A DNA stretch of 64,000 nucleotides, taken from NCBI GenBank assembly GCA_963832945.1, contig CAWHVV010000007.1:1-64000 (forward strand). The letters are read 5' to 3'. Origin of the DNA: JAFEDN01 sp963832945 (GTDB lineage Bacteria > Pseudomonadota > Gammaproteobacteria > Coxiellales > Coxiellaceae). The notes below the pieces were generated by a model. That model saw nothing but the letters and a program-made list of their open reading frames with translations. It did not search any database and had not been told where the DNA came from. The translations under genes were made by a program, and so were the position numbers. Shown one piece after another: positions 40,486-49,324 of the stretch (position 1 is the first letter of the stretch; each line of letters begins with the position of its first letter).

Positions 40486-40565
40486 GGGGTCAAGTCTCGA
40501 ATCGTGAAAAATAGGGCTTATGGTATTAAATAAGCCCAATTTTTCACGATTCGAGACTTGACCCC
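40486..40565. repeat. Palindromic element (GGGGTCAA family), copy 1
   Basis: Arms of 35 bp starting GGGGTCAAGTCTCGAATCGT differ at one base and flank a ten-base loop. The same type, with a different middle, occurs at 51912-51974 and 54712-54766. It may act as a terminator upstream of miaA or as a non-autonomous transposable palindrome. Confidence 0.9.
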
Positions 40566-40589
40566 TATGATCTCTGATATACTGGGGAT

Positions 40590-41498
40590 ATGTCAAAATC
40601 TGCACAAGTGATCTGCCTGATGGGTCCGACCGCCAGCGGTAAAACCGACCTGGCTGTCGAACTGGTGCAACGGCGCCCGCATTTACAAATCATTAGCGTG
40701 GACTCGGCTCTGGTTTACCGGGGACTCGATATTGGTACGGCCAAGCCCAGCCGTGAAATGTTGGCGGCGGCCCCTCACCGGCTGATCGATATTCGGGATC
40801 CCGCCGAGCCTTACACGGCGGGAAACTTTCGCCAGGACGCCCTGCGCGAGATCTCCGACATCCACAGCCAGGGAAAAACTCCCTTATTGGTGGGTGGCAC
40901 GATGCTGTATTTCTGGGTACTGCAAAATGGTTTAGCGCCCTTACCACCCGCTGATCTCAACATTCGCAGTCAGATAACCGCACAAGCCGCCGCGCAAGGT
41001 TGGCCTGCCATTCATCACCAACTGCAACAGATTGATCCTGTGTCCGCGGCGCGCATTCATCAACATGATGGCCAGCGTATCCAGCGCGCCCTCGAAGTGT
41101 ATTCGTTAACCGGCGTACCTATTAGCGCCTGGCAGGAAAAGACCCCGCGGGATTTGCCTTTCTCCCTGCGGCATTTTATTTTAGCGCCGGAACATCCCGA
41201 TTCATTATCTACCCGCATTCAACAGCGATTACACCGGTTATTTGCAGCAGGGTTCATTGAAGAAGTAGAAAATTTACGCCTGCGCGCAGACATCCACCCG
41301 GATTTACCCGCCATGCGCACTGTCGGCTATCGTCAGGTGTGGGAGTATTTAGACGGAAAATATGATTTGCCGGCTCTGCATGAACGCGCCTGGTTCGCCA
41401 CACGCCAGTTAGCAAAACGGCAAATGACCTGGTTACGCCGCTGGCCGGCCGCCTCACGCCTGCCCTCTCTGAAAATAACCGAGCAATTTCTGAAGTGA
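40590..41498 (+). CDS. miaA: tRNA dimethylallyltransferase MiaA
   Basis: MiaA adds a dimethylallyl group to A37 in tRNAs that read UNN codons. The 302 aa product has the P-loop LMGPTASGKTDLAVEL, the motifs ISVDSALVYRGLDIGTAKPS and HRLIDIRDPAEPYTAGNF, LVGGTMLYF, DGQRIQRALEVY, and TRQLAKRQMTWLRRW at the end. The frame is intact. It normally follows mutL directly; here about 730 bases with a toxin-antitoxin pair and a palindrome intervene. Confidence 0.96.
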   Translation: MSKSAQVICLMGPTASGKTDLAVELVQRRPHLQIISVDSALVYRGLDIGTAKPSREMLAAAPHRLIDIRDPAEPYTAGNFRQDALREISDIHSQGKTPLLVGGTMLYFWVLQNGLAPLPPADLNIRSQITAQAAAQGWPAIHHQLQQIDPVSAARIHQHDGQRIQRALEVYSLTGVPISAWQEKTPRDLPFSLRHFILAPEHPDSLSTRIQQRLHRLFAAGFIEEVENLRLRADIHPDLPAMRTVGYRQVWEYLDGKYDLPALHERAWFATRQLAKRQMTWLRRWPAASRLPSLKITEQFLK

Positions 41499-41517
41499 TA
41501 TAGTATACTTCCATGCC

Positions 41518-42123
41518 ATGAATAACCGCGCCGAAGAAATTAATAAATTTTGGTTTGGAAGGGTGGAAGAAACCATCATTCCCAGTGAACATCGTGCCCG
41601 GATCTGGTTTGGCGAAGACCAGGAGACGGACGTCGAAATTAAAAATTTATTTAGTAAAGACCTGGAGCGCGTCATTAAAGGCGAGTACGATGACTGGCAG
41701 AAAAATCCCCGGGGACAACTCTCGCTGATTTTGCTGCTGGACCAATTTTCCCGCCATATTTATCGCGATACACCGCAGGCATTCGCTCAGGATGCTAAAG
41801 CGCTGAGTATTTGCATGGCAGGCGTTAGCATTGAAGCCGACCACGCGCTGAGTCTCATTGAACGGGTTTTCTACTATTTTCCTTTACTGCATTCCGAAAA
41901 TATTCACCATCAGGAACAGTCGATACACGCTTATCAGCTGTTAACCGAACTGGCTTTTTCAGAAACCCGTGTGATCTACGATAGTTTTTTGCGGTTTGCC
42001 AATCACCATTATGGCGTTATTCAACGCTTTGGCCGCTTTCCTCAACGTAACCGCGTTTTGAAACGGGAATCCACTGCTGAAGAAACGATATATCTGAGAG
42101 AAATAGAAGCTTCCATGGAGTGA
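41518..42123 (+). CDS. DUF924 family protein
   Basis: The 201 aa product fits the DUF924 family, all-helical and TPR-like in known structures: INKFWFG at the N-terminus, FGEDQETDVEIKNLFSKDLE, the family signature LLLDQFSRHIYRDTPQAFAQ, FYYFPLLHSENIHHQEQS, and FPQRNRVLKRESTAEE. The molecular function is not established. It lies twenty bases after miaA and four bases before the DUF1820 gene, so probably in one transcript. Confidence 0.93.
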   Translation: MNNRAEEINKFWFGRVEETIIPSEHRARIWFGEDQETDVEIKNLFSKDLERVIKGEYDDWQKNPRGQLSLILLLDQFSRHIYRDTPQAFAQDAKALSICMAGVSIEADHALSLIERVFYYFPLLHSENIHHQEQSIHAYQLLTELAFSETRVIYDSFLRFANHHYGVIQRFGRFPQRNRVLKRESTAEETIYLREIEASME

Positions 42124-42127
42124 AATC

Positions 42128-42427
42128 ATGAAAAAAACTAACGAACATCCTATATACCGGATCATTTTTGTCCATCAGGAAGACCTTCAGGAAATTTATG
42201 CTCAATATATTTCCGAAGAAACTTTGGTAGGATTTATCGAAGCAGATTCTCTGCTGGAATTAAACCAAACTCAACCGATTTTAAATACTAAAGAAGTCCG
42301 GCGCTGCTATATTCCCCTGCATAATATTATTCGCATCGATGAAATATTTTTACAAAGTACCGGCGAAGTCAAGGATAACGTCAGCCATTTACCGCATGCC
42401 TTTAAGAAATCGAAGGAAAGAAAATGA
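42128..42427 (+). CDS. DUF1820 family protein
   Basis: The 99 aa product has the family pattern: YRIIFVHQEDLQEIYAQYIS, LVGFIEADSLL, and VRRCYIPLHNIIRIDEIF. DUF1820 proteins are found next to nagZ in many gammaproteobacteria, as here, where the stop overlaps the nagZ start (ATGA). No function is established. Confidence 0.9.
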   Translation: MKKTNEHPIYRIIFVHQEDLQEIYAQYISEETLVGFIEADSLLELNQTQPILNTKEVRRCYIPLHNIIRIDEIFLQSTGEVKDNVSHLPHAFKKSKERK

Positions 42428-43386
42428 CTTCAGGTCTTTTTCCGGGCTGCGTTTTAATTGATTTAGAAGGCGCCCGGTTAAGTCATGAAGAAAAGGAATT
42501 ATTAAGTCACCCGGTTTGCGCCGGAATCGTGCTGTTTTCCCGTAACTATCAAAATCCTCGTCAATTGCGCGAATTAACGACCCGTATTCGCGCAATAAAT
42601 CCGCAAGCATTTATCGCAGTTGATCAGGAAGGCGGACGCGTCCAGCGATTTCGCGAAGGATTCACGACACAGCCGTCAATGTCCCATTGGGGAGCGGTTT
42701 ATGATCAGGACCCGCAAACCTGTTACCGTCTATTACCAAAAGCAATCCAAACGTTGACGAGCGAATTGAAAGACGCCGGCGTTAATCTGGACTTGATTCC
42801 TGTCCTGGATCTCAATTACGGGGTCAGTGAAGTCATCGGCGCACGCAGTTTCCATAAAGACCCTGAAAAAGTGATTGAGCTGGGCCGATTGGTGATCGAC
42901 GAATTACACCGCCATCATTTTCCAGCGGTGGGAAAGCATTTTCCCGGACACGGCGCGGTTGTGGCGGATTCTCATCATGATTTGCCGGTCGATCCACGTG
43001 ACTGGCTGACTTTGTGGCGGCAGGATCTGCGGCCTTTTACGGCATTGATCCATCAACTGGACGCCGTTATGCCTGCGCATATTGTTTTTTCCGCTCTGGA
43101 TCATCGTCCGGCCAGCTTTTCGCCATTCTGGTTACACGAAGTGCTGCGGCGCCAGCTTAATTTTCAGGGTGTTATTATCAGTGACGACCTGACCATGGCA
43201 GCCGCCGCAACCCGAGGCAGCTACGCTCAACGGGCTGCGGAAGCTTTTCTGGCCGGCTGCGATTTATTATTAGTGTGCAATAATCGCCCAGGAGCCATAG
43301 CGGTTTTAGACGCTCTGTTACCGTATGAACGCAGCGATTCTGCCCGACGGTTAACGGCTTTTTACTCAAAATGTGCTATTATATAA
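42424..43386 (+). CDS. nagZ: Beta-N-acetylhexosaminidase NagZ
   Basis: NagZ is a family 3 glycosidase that removes N-acetylglucosamine from recycled cell-wall muropeptides in the cytoplasm. The 320 aa product shows FIAVDQEGGRVQRFREGF, LIPVLDLNYG, FPAVGKHFPGHGAV (with the KHFPGHG loop), DSHHDLPVDPRDW (catalytic histidine/aspartate loop) and the nucleophile region IISDDLTMAAA. There is no signal peptide, as expected. It is coupled to the DUF1820 gene and followed by hpt, a conserved order. Confidence 0.95.
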   Translation: MTSGLFPGCVLIDLEGARLSHEEKELLSHPVCAGIVLFSRNYQNPRQLRELTTRIRAINPQAFIAVDQEGGRVQRFREGFTTQPSMSHWGAVYDQDPQTCYRLLPKAIQTLTSELKDAGVNLDLIPVLDLNYGVSEVIGARSFHKDPEKVIELGRLVIDELHRHHFPAVGKHFPGHGAVVADSHHDLPVDPRDWLTLWRQDLRPFTALIHQLDAVMPAHIVFSALDHRPASFSPFWLHEVLRRQLNFQGVIISDDLTMAAAATRGSYAQRAAEAFLAGCDLLLVCNNRPGAIAVLDALLPYERSDSARRLTAFYSKCAII

Positions 43387-43413
43387 ACTAAATTCACAGG
43401 AGAAGAGATAATT

Positions 43414-43980
43414 TTGGTGATTGATCTTCCACAACATATTCATGAAGTGCTGGCCAAAGCCACCTGTCTGTACACGAAAGGGCAGGTAGAAACCGCGCTG
43501 GACCAGATGGCCGAACATATTAACCGAAAACTATCGGAAACCAATCCGATTTTTCTGTGTGTCGTCTTGGGTGGCATTGTGCCCCTGGGAAATTTATTAC
43601 CGCGTTTAAATTTCCCACTTGAAATAGATTATATTCACGCCACCCGTTATCACAACGATCTCACCGGGAAAAATTTAGTCTGGAAAGGACGTCCGACTAT
43701 TCCGCTGCAAGGCCGCACAGTGATCGTAGTGGATGACATTCTCGATGGCGGCCTGACGCTCAACGGCGTACTGGAATATTGCGCACAACAACAGGCTGGT
43801 CAACTTTATTCTGCGGTACTGGTCGATAAGGTGTCTGCGCGTTTACCGGGCGGTTTGCCCCGAGCGGATTTTACCGGTTTAACCGTCGGTAACCATTATG
43901 TGTTTGGTTATGGTATGGATTATAAAGGCTATTTACGGAATGCGCCTGGCATTTACCGCATTGCTCCGGAGCATGAATAA
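43414..43980 (+). CDS. hpt: Hypoxanthine-guanine phosphoribosyltransferase
   Basis: The 188 aa product salvages hypoxanthine and guanine with PRPP. The PRPP loop is TVIVVDDILDGGLTLNGVLE and the purine site includes LVDKVSARLPGG with GMDYKGYLRNAPGIY near the end. AGGAGAAG lies about ten bases before a TTG at 43414; a GTG at 43417 is the alternative start. It follows nagZ closely. The 3' end touches dispersed repeat copy D. Confidence 0.92.
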   Translation: MVIDLPQHIHEVLAKATCLYTKGQVETALDQMAEHINRKLSETNPIFLCVVLGGIVPLGNLLPRLNFPLEIDYIHATRYHNDLTGKNLVWKGRPTIPLQGRTVIVVDDILDGGLTLNGVLEYCAQQQAGQLYSAVLVDKVSARLPGGLPRADFTGLTVGNHYVFGYGMDYKGYLRNAPGIYRIAPEHE

Positions 43981-44125
43981 ACAGCCATTCCCGCTGAGTA
44001 CAGCGTCCATGGCTTCCTGTTTATATCCTGCGCATCGGCGGAGCCGATTGCTCGGAATGAAGGGGGAGAATCGCGATTCTCCCCCTTGCGATCCCCCATC
44101 GCGTAAGGAGAGTTCCCTTCAGCGG
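43981..44125 (-). repeat. Dispersed repeat, copy D
   Basis: On the minus strand: TACGCGATGGGGGATCGCAA, then a perfect palindrome GGGGGAGAATCGCGATTCTC-CCCC, CATTCCGAGCAATCGGCTCC, GCCGATGCGCAGGATATAAA, and GCTGTACTCAGCGGGAAT. It directly follows the hpt stop codon. This copy has the most complete G/C hairpin. Confidence 0.85.
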
Positions 44126-44169
44126 GAACTCCTGATGAATAGAAAATCGCATCTACAAAGGAGTAAAAT

Positions 44170-44331
44170 ATGAGAAAATATTGGTTTCTTTTCTGTTTAC
44201 TTGGCGCCCTGTTTTTAAATGGATGTTCATCATCGGGCGGTCTTTTTTGCGATCCACGTTTTGAGCATTGCGGTGGCGCAAATCCTCAAATGCAGGACGA
44301 AATAGCGGATGAAGTAGGGCAGATGCTGTAA
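44170..44331 (+). CDS. Small lipoprotein, 53 aa
   Basis: The peptide starts MRKYWFLFCLLGALFLNGCS, a lipoprotein signal with lipobox LNGC (cysteine at residue 19). It is followed by SSSGGLFCDPRFEHCGGANP and an acidic tail (QDEIADEVGQML). AAAGGAG lies six bases before the ATG, and the stop TAA overlaps the ATG of the next gene (TAATG), so it is probably translated and coupled. The two further cysteines may form a disulfide. The family is unknown. Confidence 0.75.
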   Translation: MRKYWFLFCLLGALFLNGCSSSGGLFCDPRFEHCGGANPQMQDEIADEVGQML

Positions 44332-45314
44332 TGACTTCTTCGCGAGTTCCCGGTCTCGCCGAGATTCAACAGGCCAGGCAGACCTTGGGAAATAGCGTTC
44401 TGACCACTCCAGTTTGGCAATGCCACTCTTCAATTTTAACAGAGACTTTTGGCGAGGAATTTTCCCTCTGGTTAAAACTGGAGCTGTGGCAATACGGCGG
44501 CAGTTTTAAAGTGCGGGCGGCGTTGCTGAATATGCAAAAACTTTCGCCGCGGCAGCGGGAACGCGGGGTGATTGCCATTAGCGCCGGCAATCATGCGATC
44601 GCCGTAGCGTACGCGGCAAAAAAATTCGGCGTTCACGCGAAAGTGCTCATGCCGGAAACCGCCAGTCCGGTGCGTATCAATAAATGTAAGCAACTGGGTG
44701 CGGAAGTGCTGTTGTTGAAAGATATGCACGAAGTATTTTCGCGGGTAGCCGACATTCAAAAGGCGGAAGAGCGAACATTGCTCCATCCTTTTGAAAGCGA
44801 AACGGTGGCTGTGGGTACCGGGACCTTAGGCCTGGAACTTTACCAGCAGGTAGGTCCATTAGACGCCCTGCTTATGGGCATTGGTGGAGGAGGGTTAATT
44901 GGCGGCGTCGCCAACGCTTACCGGCAGCTTCAGTCCGATATTCAAATGATCGGCGTCGAGCCCGAAGGCGCTAACGTCATGAGCCTGAGTTTTGAGGCCG
45001 GTCATCCAGTGAGTCAGACTCCCCACAGTATCGCCGATAGTTTATGCGCACCCAATACCGAACCGTATTCTTTTTCGCTGTGCCGGCAAAATGTGGATCA
45101 AATAGCGATCGTCAGCGATTCGGCTATTATCGAGGGGATGCGATTTTTATTTAATGAAATGAAACTGGCAGTGGAACCGACAGCAGCCGTGGGTATCGCA
45201 GCGATCTTTGGGCCTTTACGTCAGCAACTCACAGGGAAACGCGTTGGAATTATTATTTCCGGCACGAATATTGACGAACAGACTTATTGCCGTTTGCTCG
45301 GTAGCCGGTCATGA
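44331..45314 (+). CDS. PLP-dependent threonine/serine dehydratase-like enzyme
   Basis: The 327 aa product is a fold-type II PLP enzyme of the threonine dehydratase/serine racemase group. The PLP lysine is in QYGGSFKVRAALLNM, SAGNHAIAVAYAAKKFG is the substrate loop, and the phosphate-binding loop is GIGGGGLIGGVANAY. It lacks a regulatory ACT domain. The exact substrate cannot be told from sequence; threonine or serine dehydration is most likely. It is coupled to the small lipoprotein upstream and, via ATGA, to thpR downstream. Confidence 0.88.
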   Translation: MTSSRVPGLAEIQQARQTLGNSVLTTPVWQCHSSILTETFGEEFSLWLKLELWQYGGSFKVRAALLNMQKLSPRQRERGVIAISAGNHAIAVAYAAKKFGVHAKVLMPETASPVRINKCKQLGAEVLLLKDMHEVFSRVADIQKAEERTLLHPFESETVAVGTGTLGLELYQQVGPLDALLMGIGGGGLIGGVANAYRQLQSDIQMIGVEPEGANVMSLSFEAGHPVSQTPHSIADSLCAPNTEPYSFSLCRQNVDQIAIVSDSAIIEGMRFLFNEMKLAVEPTAAVGIAAIFGPLRQQLTGKRVGIIISGTNIDEQTYCRLLGSRS

Positions 45315-45883
45315 ATATTTTTCTGGGATTTCCGATTCTTGCTGCCGATATTCATACTTTAAACACCCTGTTACTTCAGGAGCATCCCCATTGGGAATCT
45401 CACTCCGCTATTCGCTGGACCCCTGAGGAGAATCATCATTTGACGATGCATTTCTTTGGGCCCATTGATCCCATCACGCTGAATGAATTGACCGCCGGAC
45501 TGGATAAATATTTACGAAACTCAAATGAATTTAAAATTAAAATCAATAAATTATATAATTTTCCTAAAGTAAATTCAGATCTGGTGGCGGCGTACGTGGA
45601 ACTGACTAATCCACTCGCACGGTTATATTCAGAGGTTCAGCTTGCCGTGAAAAATTTTGGGTTCACTCCTGAGGAGCGTCCCTATTTTCCCCACATCACT
45701 CTATGCCGATCGCGGCGCCGGCATGTATTAAAAATGAATCCAATCCTGCTTGCGGATTACCCGATCAACCTCTCAACCTTGACCCTGTATCAAACCCAGT
45801 CAACTCCCTCCGGAAACCATTATTTGCCGCTTCATCAGTGGCGTTTGAGCAATGCTCATGGCAATAACCGGGCCGAGCCTTGA
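45311..45883 (+). CDS. thpR: RNA 2',3'-cyclic phosphodiesterase ThpR
   Basis: The 190 aa product belongs to the 2H phosphoesterase family (once called 2'-5' RNA ligase). Both signature H-x-T motifs are present: NHHLTMHFFGP (about residue 39) and FPHITLCRSRRR (about 134). The start overlaps the previous stop. ThpR-type enzymes act on 2',3'-cyclic RNA ends and 2'-5' linkages. The frame is intact. Confidence 0.93.
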   Translation: MNIFLGFPILAADIHTLNTLLLQEHPHWESHSAIRWTPEENHHLTMHFFGPIDPITLNELTAGLDKYLRNSNEFKIKINKLYNFPKVNSDLVAAYVELTNPLARLYSEVQLAVKNFGFTPEERPYFPHITLCRSRRRHVLKMNPILLADYPINLSTLTLYQTQSTPSGNHYLPLHQWRLSNAHGNNRAEP

Positions 45884-45943
45884 ATCCCTGGCTAAAAAAG
45901 ATTATCGTAAAGAACAGAAAAATAAATAGACAATGGGAGCAGT

Positions 45944-46330
45944 ATGAACAACGACATTAAGATCATCACATATCCGCCTAAATCAATGTCTGAGCCAATC
46001 GTTAATCCTTTACCGGATCTACAAAATTTTTTCCAGCCTCAAGTTTCTGAAGTGGATATTCCCAAGGATTATTTGTGTCCGATCACCCACTTACTTTTTC
46101 GCGAGCCGGTATCAAACTGTGACGGACAAACTTATGAGCGGGAAGCCCTCAAACACTAGTTTGAGCTGGGGGAATGCCACCTCTCCTCTTACTAATCAAG
46201 AATTGAAAAATACAGAATTTTTTCCAATTATACTCGTTAAAAATTTAATCGATTCTTTAACACCGATTTTCACGAGCCTGATAAGCGCAACAATCAACCC
46301 TAAACAAAATTTGGACAGTCGTCAGTTTTG
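45944..46330 (+). pseudogene. U-box protein, 5' remnant
   Basis: The frame begins MNNDIKIITYPPKSMSEPIV and includes a clear U-box: DIPKDYLCPITHLLFREPVS, GQTYEREALKH. A TAG stands where U-boxes have a tryptophan codon. After a frame change the domain continues WGNATSPLTNQELKNTEFFP and NLIDSL. U-boxes recruit E2 ubiquitin-conjugating enzymes and occur in bacteria mainly in secreted effectors. The gene is inactivated by the stop and frameshift, and its downstream part is cut off by the IS4-like element. Confidence 0.85.
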
Positions 46331-48240
46331 CCCTTTCACGCAGTCCACTCAAAACGTAAAAGGCGGTTATCCAGCCACGGAACAATCACACCTTTTTTGA
46401 GTTTATCAACACCCAGAAGAATAGGTGTTGTTGCATGTTTACGAATTTTTACAACAAATTCTTTTCCATCAAAATTGATTCGTCCTGGCATATCAATAAA
46501 TTTTCGAAAAACCTGATCTGCTCTTGCGCGCTCAAAACGGGGTAAATCTTGCATAAATCGATGATAAAGGGTATCAGCGATAATCGTCCAAAGCATGTCG
46601 AAGTGAATCCGAATCATGAAAGGGGAAGATAAAGAATTCAAGTTAAAAAATGAAACAAGCTCACCAAATTTATTCTCAATATGCCATCGTTTGGCGTAGA
46701 CAACAAGGATATCTTTTAGATCAAGCTCATGATTACTCGTGATGATAAATGTTGGCTCTGCGCGACCGTGATCTTTGACGATAATTTGTCGAAAGGAATT
46801 TTTACATTTTGGTAATAAAACATCTGCTTCATAAACTGAGCATTGTTTATGTTTTCGTTTAGGAATTGGCAGAGTAATTTTTTTCCATTTTTCCTCGGAA
46901 ATTTTCGATGTTTCTTTCAATAATTTCTGATTACGCTTGCGTAATGTAATAAATTTAATGCCTTCACTCACTAACGTATCCAACACAGAGTACGTTGTCA
47001 ATTTGCAATCAAAAACCAGTGTCTCGGTGATATCTTTTCTAATTTCTTTCCAAAATTGTGCGAATTTCTGAATTTCAGCAGCCTCATTTTTTCGAAGAAT
47101 ATCCGCTCTTGTATATAAAATAACATCGCTGGTTGCATCCTGGGCAAATAAAGTATTGGCGCCTTTTATCGCTTTGCCGCGCGCGCCGCACCATACCTTT
47201 TCCATCTGTGACTCTTCACCAAAATGGGGAATAGAATGAAAATCTAGGTTAATAAAATTGGATTGATAAAAATCGGGATAAATTTCTTGAAAATGACGCA
47301 CTAATTTCTGCTGAAATTCAGATAACATAGATTCTTCTGTGCGACAGGAATAAGTTGACATATAGGTTGATTTTGGCAAAACGGATAAACTCGAAAATAC
47401 ACCGAGTCCTTGTTCATGATCATAGGAAGACATATGGCTTAAACGCTGGTTACCAATCAATTTGAGCAGCAACATTGAAAGGCAAGCTTGCATTTCTGAA
47501 ATGACACTTGATGTAGGGAGTTTACATTTTTTAATAATATCGAGAACACCCGATTCAATAATATAGGGGAGAAAGAAATAAACTCCAGCTACCGGGCACT
47601 CAAATGAAAAAGGTTTTAGTTTTTCAAAATCAAGTGAAGAGGCCCGCTCTGGAATCAGTTGATTTTTTTGGGTGAATCCTCTTTCCAAAGCACTACGGCG
47701 TGGCAATCGTGAGAAATCTGCATCATAGAGAATATTTTCAATGGTTCTCTTAGAAATTTTATAACCTTCTTCCTGGATTTTTTCTGCTATATCTTGACAA
47801 GAAAATTTCTGCTTACGATAGGCAATAACGGCTTCGCGCACAGGTTGAGGTGTTCGTCGTTCTTTCTGTCCAGAAGGAAGCTGGGGAAACAAACATAATT
47901 TTCCGGAACGCACATCACGCATCATGGAGTAGAGAGTATTAATTTTATAGCCAAATTGTTGAGCCACTTCTTGTGGTGAGCGTTTATCCATGACAATGGC
48001 ACGGATGGCCTCATATTGTTTTTGTAGGGGCATGACGGGGTATGCAAAAAATTGTCTGATGATATCCATATTAAGGTATCCTTATTGCGCTTAAAAAATT
48101 GAGATTCTAATAAAAAACGTTCTATTTGTCAAAATGTTTTTTATAGAAATATCAAAAAAACCCGTAAATATATGGAAATTAAAAAAAACATAAAAAAATC
48201 AGAATTTAAAATTTGTCAAAATTTTAAAATCCTAAGCGCA
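46310..48240. mobile_element. IS4-like insertion sequence, ends not resolved
   Basis: A transposase frame fills 46336-48069 and is followed to about 48240 by a very AT-rich stretch that fits an IS end. Weakly similar inverted ends (AAAATTTGGACAG near 46312 and AAAATTTTGACAA near 48210 on the other strand) can be seen but are not convincing. The element separates the U-box remnant from the ankyrin/Sel1 remnant. No gene is supported between 48070 and 48424. Confidence 0.65.
46336..48069 (-). CDS. IS4/IS1634-like DDE transposase
   Basis: The 577 aa product has an N-terminal helix-turn-helix region (QYEAIRAIVMDKRSPQEVAQ, then GYKINTLYSMMRD) and a second one (FSCQDIAEKIQEEGYKISKR). The DDE core includes FINLDFHSIPHFG (first aspartate), LVFDCKLTTYSVLDTL (second) and the C-terminal VVYAKRWHIENKFGELVSFF, which matches the Y-x-x-RW-x-I-E motif. 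The frame is intact, so the element may be active. The exact family is uncertain. Confidence 0.8.
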   Translation of the reverse strand: MDIIRQFFAYPVMPLQKQYEAIRAIVMDKRSPQEVAQQFGYKINTLYSMMRDVRSGKLCLFPQLPSGQKERRTPQPVREAVIAYRKQKFSCQDIAEKIQEEGYKISKRTIENILYDADFSRLPRRSALERGFTQKNQLIPERASSLDFEKLKPFSFECPVAGVYFFLPYIIESGVLDIIKKCKLPTSSVISEMQACLSMLLLKLIGNQRLSHMSSYDHEQGLGVFSSLSVLPKSTYMSTYSCRTEESMLSEFQQKLVRHFQEIYPDFYQSNFINLDFHSIPHFGEESQMEKVWCGARGKAIKGANTLFAQDATSDVILYTRADILRKNEAAEIQKFAQFWKEIRKDITETLVFDCKLTTYSVLDTLVSEGIKFITLRKRNQKLLKETSKISEEKWKKITLPIPKRKHKQCSVYEADVLLPKCKNSFRQIIVKDHGRAEPTFIITSNHELDLKDILVVYAKRWHIENKFGELVSFFNLNSLSSPFMIRIHFDMLWTIIADTLYHRFMQDLPRFERARADQVFRKFIDMPGRINFDGKEFVVKIRKHATTPILLGVDKLKKGVIVPWLDNRLLRFEWTA

Positions 48241-48424
48241 ATACCGATTATTGATACCCATTAGAATCTGTGATACTTGGCAAAAACAATATAGAGTATT
48301 TAACGCCTTTTTTAGCGGAAATAATGAATTAATTTACTCCGATAAGGTAGATAAAGTATGAGATAATTAGCTTTTCTTAGGGGTCGATTCTTGCGCTTTT
48401 AAGCTTGTGAAAATCGGTGTTTAA

Positions 48425-49324
48425 CGTAATGAGCAAGGCAAACTCCCTTTCCATCTGGCTGTGCTGGCAAAGCAGAATGCGCAGACATTAATAAAGATAA
48501 TGACCTGGATGGGTAAACATGTCGATCAAATAAAAGCATTAAAAGATTCACAAAATGATTCACAATGGCCGCTCACCGAAGCGCTGACATGGTGCATCGA
48601 GAAAAAAGACGAAGATAAAATCGAATGCCTGAGGCGACTGGGCGCCAAGCCGTTCAACGAGGCCCATTTTCAGATCGGGTTAAATTATTTTTTTTTAGAA
48701 AAATTCCCGTTGGCATTACCCTATTTCATGGAAGCAATGCAACTGGATTACCCGCCTGCATGGCTATTTTCAGCAATTATTCATCGAGAAGATGAATCGT
48801 TATCAGCATACTATCTTCGACAGGTTGGAACCCATCAGACCTGGTTTCATGCTCAGGCAGAGACAGGTAATCCCATATCGCAATTTTATCTGGGGCTATA
48901 TTCACAAAATTATATACAAATGGCTGCTGCCTGCTATCTCAAAGCGGCTGAACAAAAATATCCACCGGCTCAATTTTACTTAGGTATTAGTTATCTGGAT
49001 GGCCGAGGGGTGGTTAAAGATGAGAAAGAAGCGGTTGCATGGTTTCGAAAAGCCGCCGAGCAAGGACATTTATCGGCCCAATATCATTTAGGTGATTGTT
49101 ATGAACAGGGTAAAGGTGTCAAAAAAAATGATAACGAAGCCATTTTTTGGTACAGTAAAGCTGAGGCACAGAATAATGAAAACGCAAAAAGGGCGAAAAA
49201 TATGCTATTAAGCAGCAGGAATCCGTCTTTAGCTCAAAATGCCTCCATTACTTTCAGTACCCGCACAACTCAAAGGAGAGCAAATATAATTCAGCGGATT
49301 TTCTCTCTAGTCTCAAAAAAATAA
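48425..49324 (+). pseudogene. Ankyrin and Sel1-repeat protein, 3' remnant
   Basis: The open frame from 48461 (GTG) encodes 287 aa. Just upstream in the same frame, NEQGKLPFHLAVLAKQNAQT is the start of an ankyrin repeat, so the real protein began earlier. After a middle region come about three Sel1-like repeats (residues about 140-250): GNPISQFYLGLYSQN, QKYPPAQFYLGISYLDGRGV, QGHLSAQYHLGDCYEQGKGV. Together with the U-box piece on the other side of the IS this may once have been one U-box-ankyrin-Sel1 protein. A TAA precedes the ankyrin segment. Its 3' end overlaps bcp on the opposite strand. Confidence 0.65.

Noticed and set aside
40486..40565. Plain rho-independent terminator
   Set aside because: The arms are 35 bp and the family recurs at non-terminator positions; no U-run of usual form follows. 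A terminator side effect remains possible.
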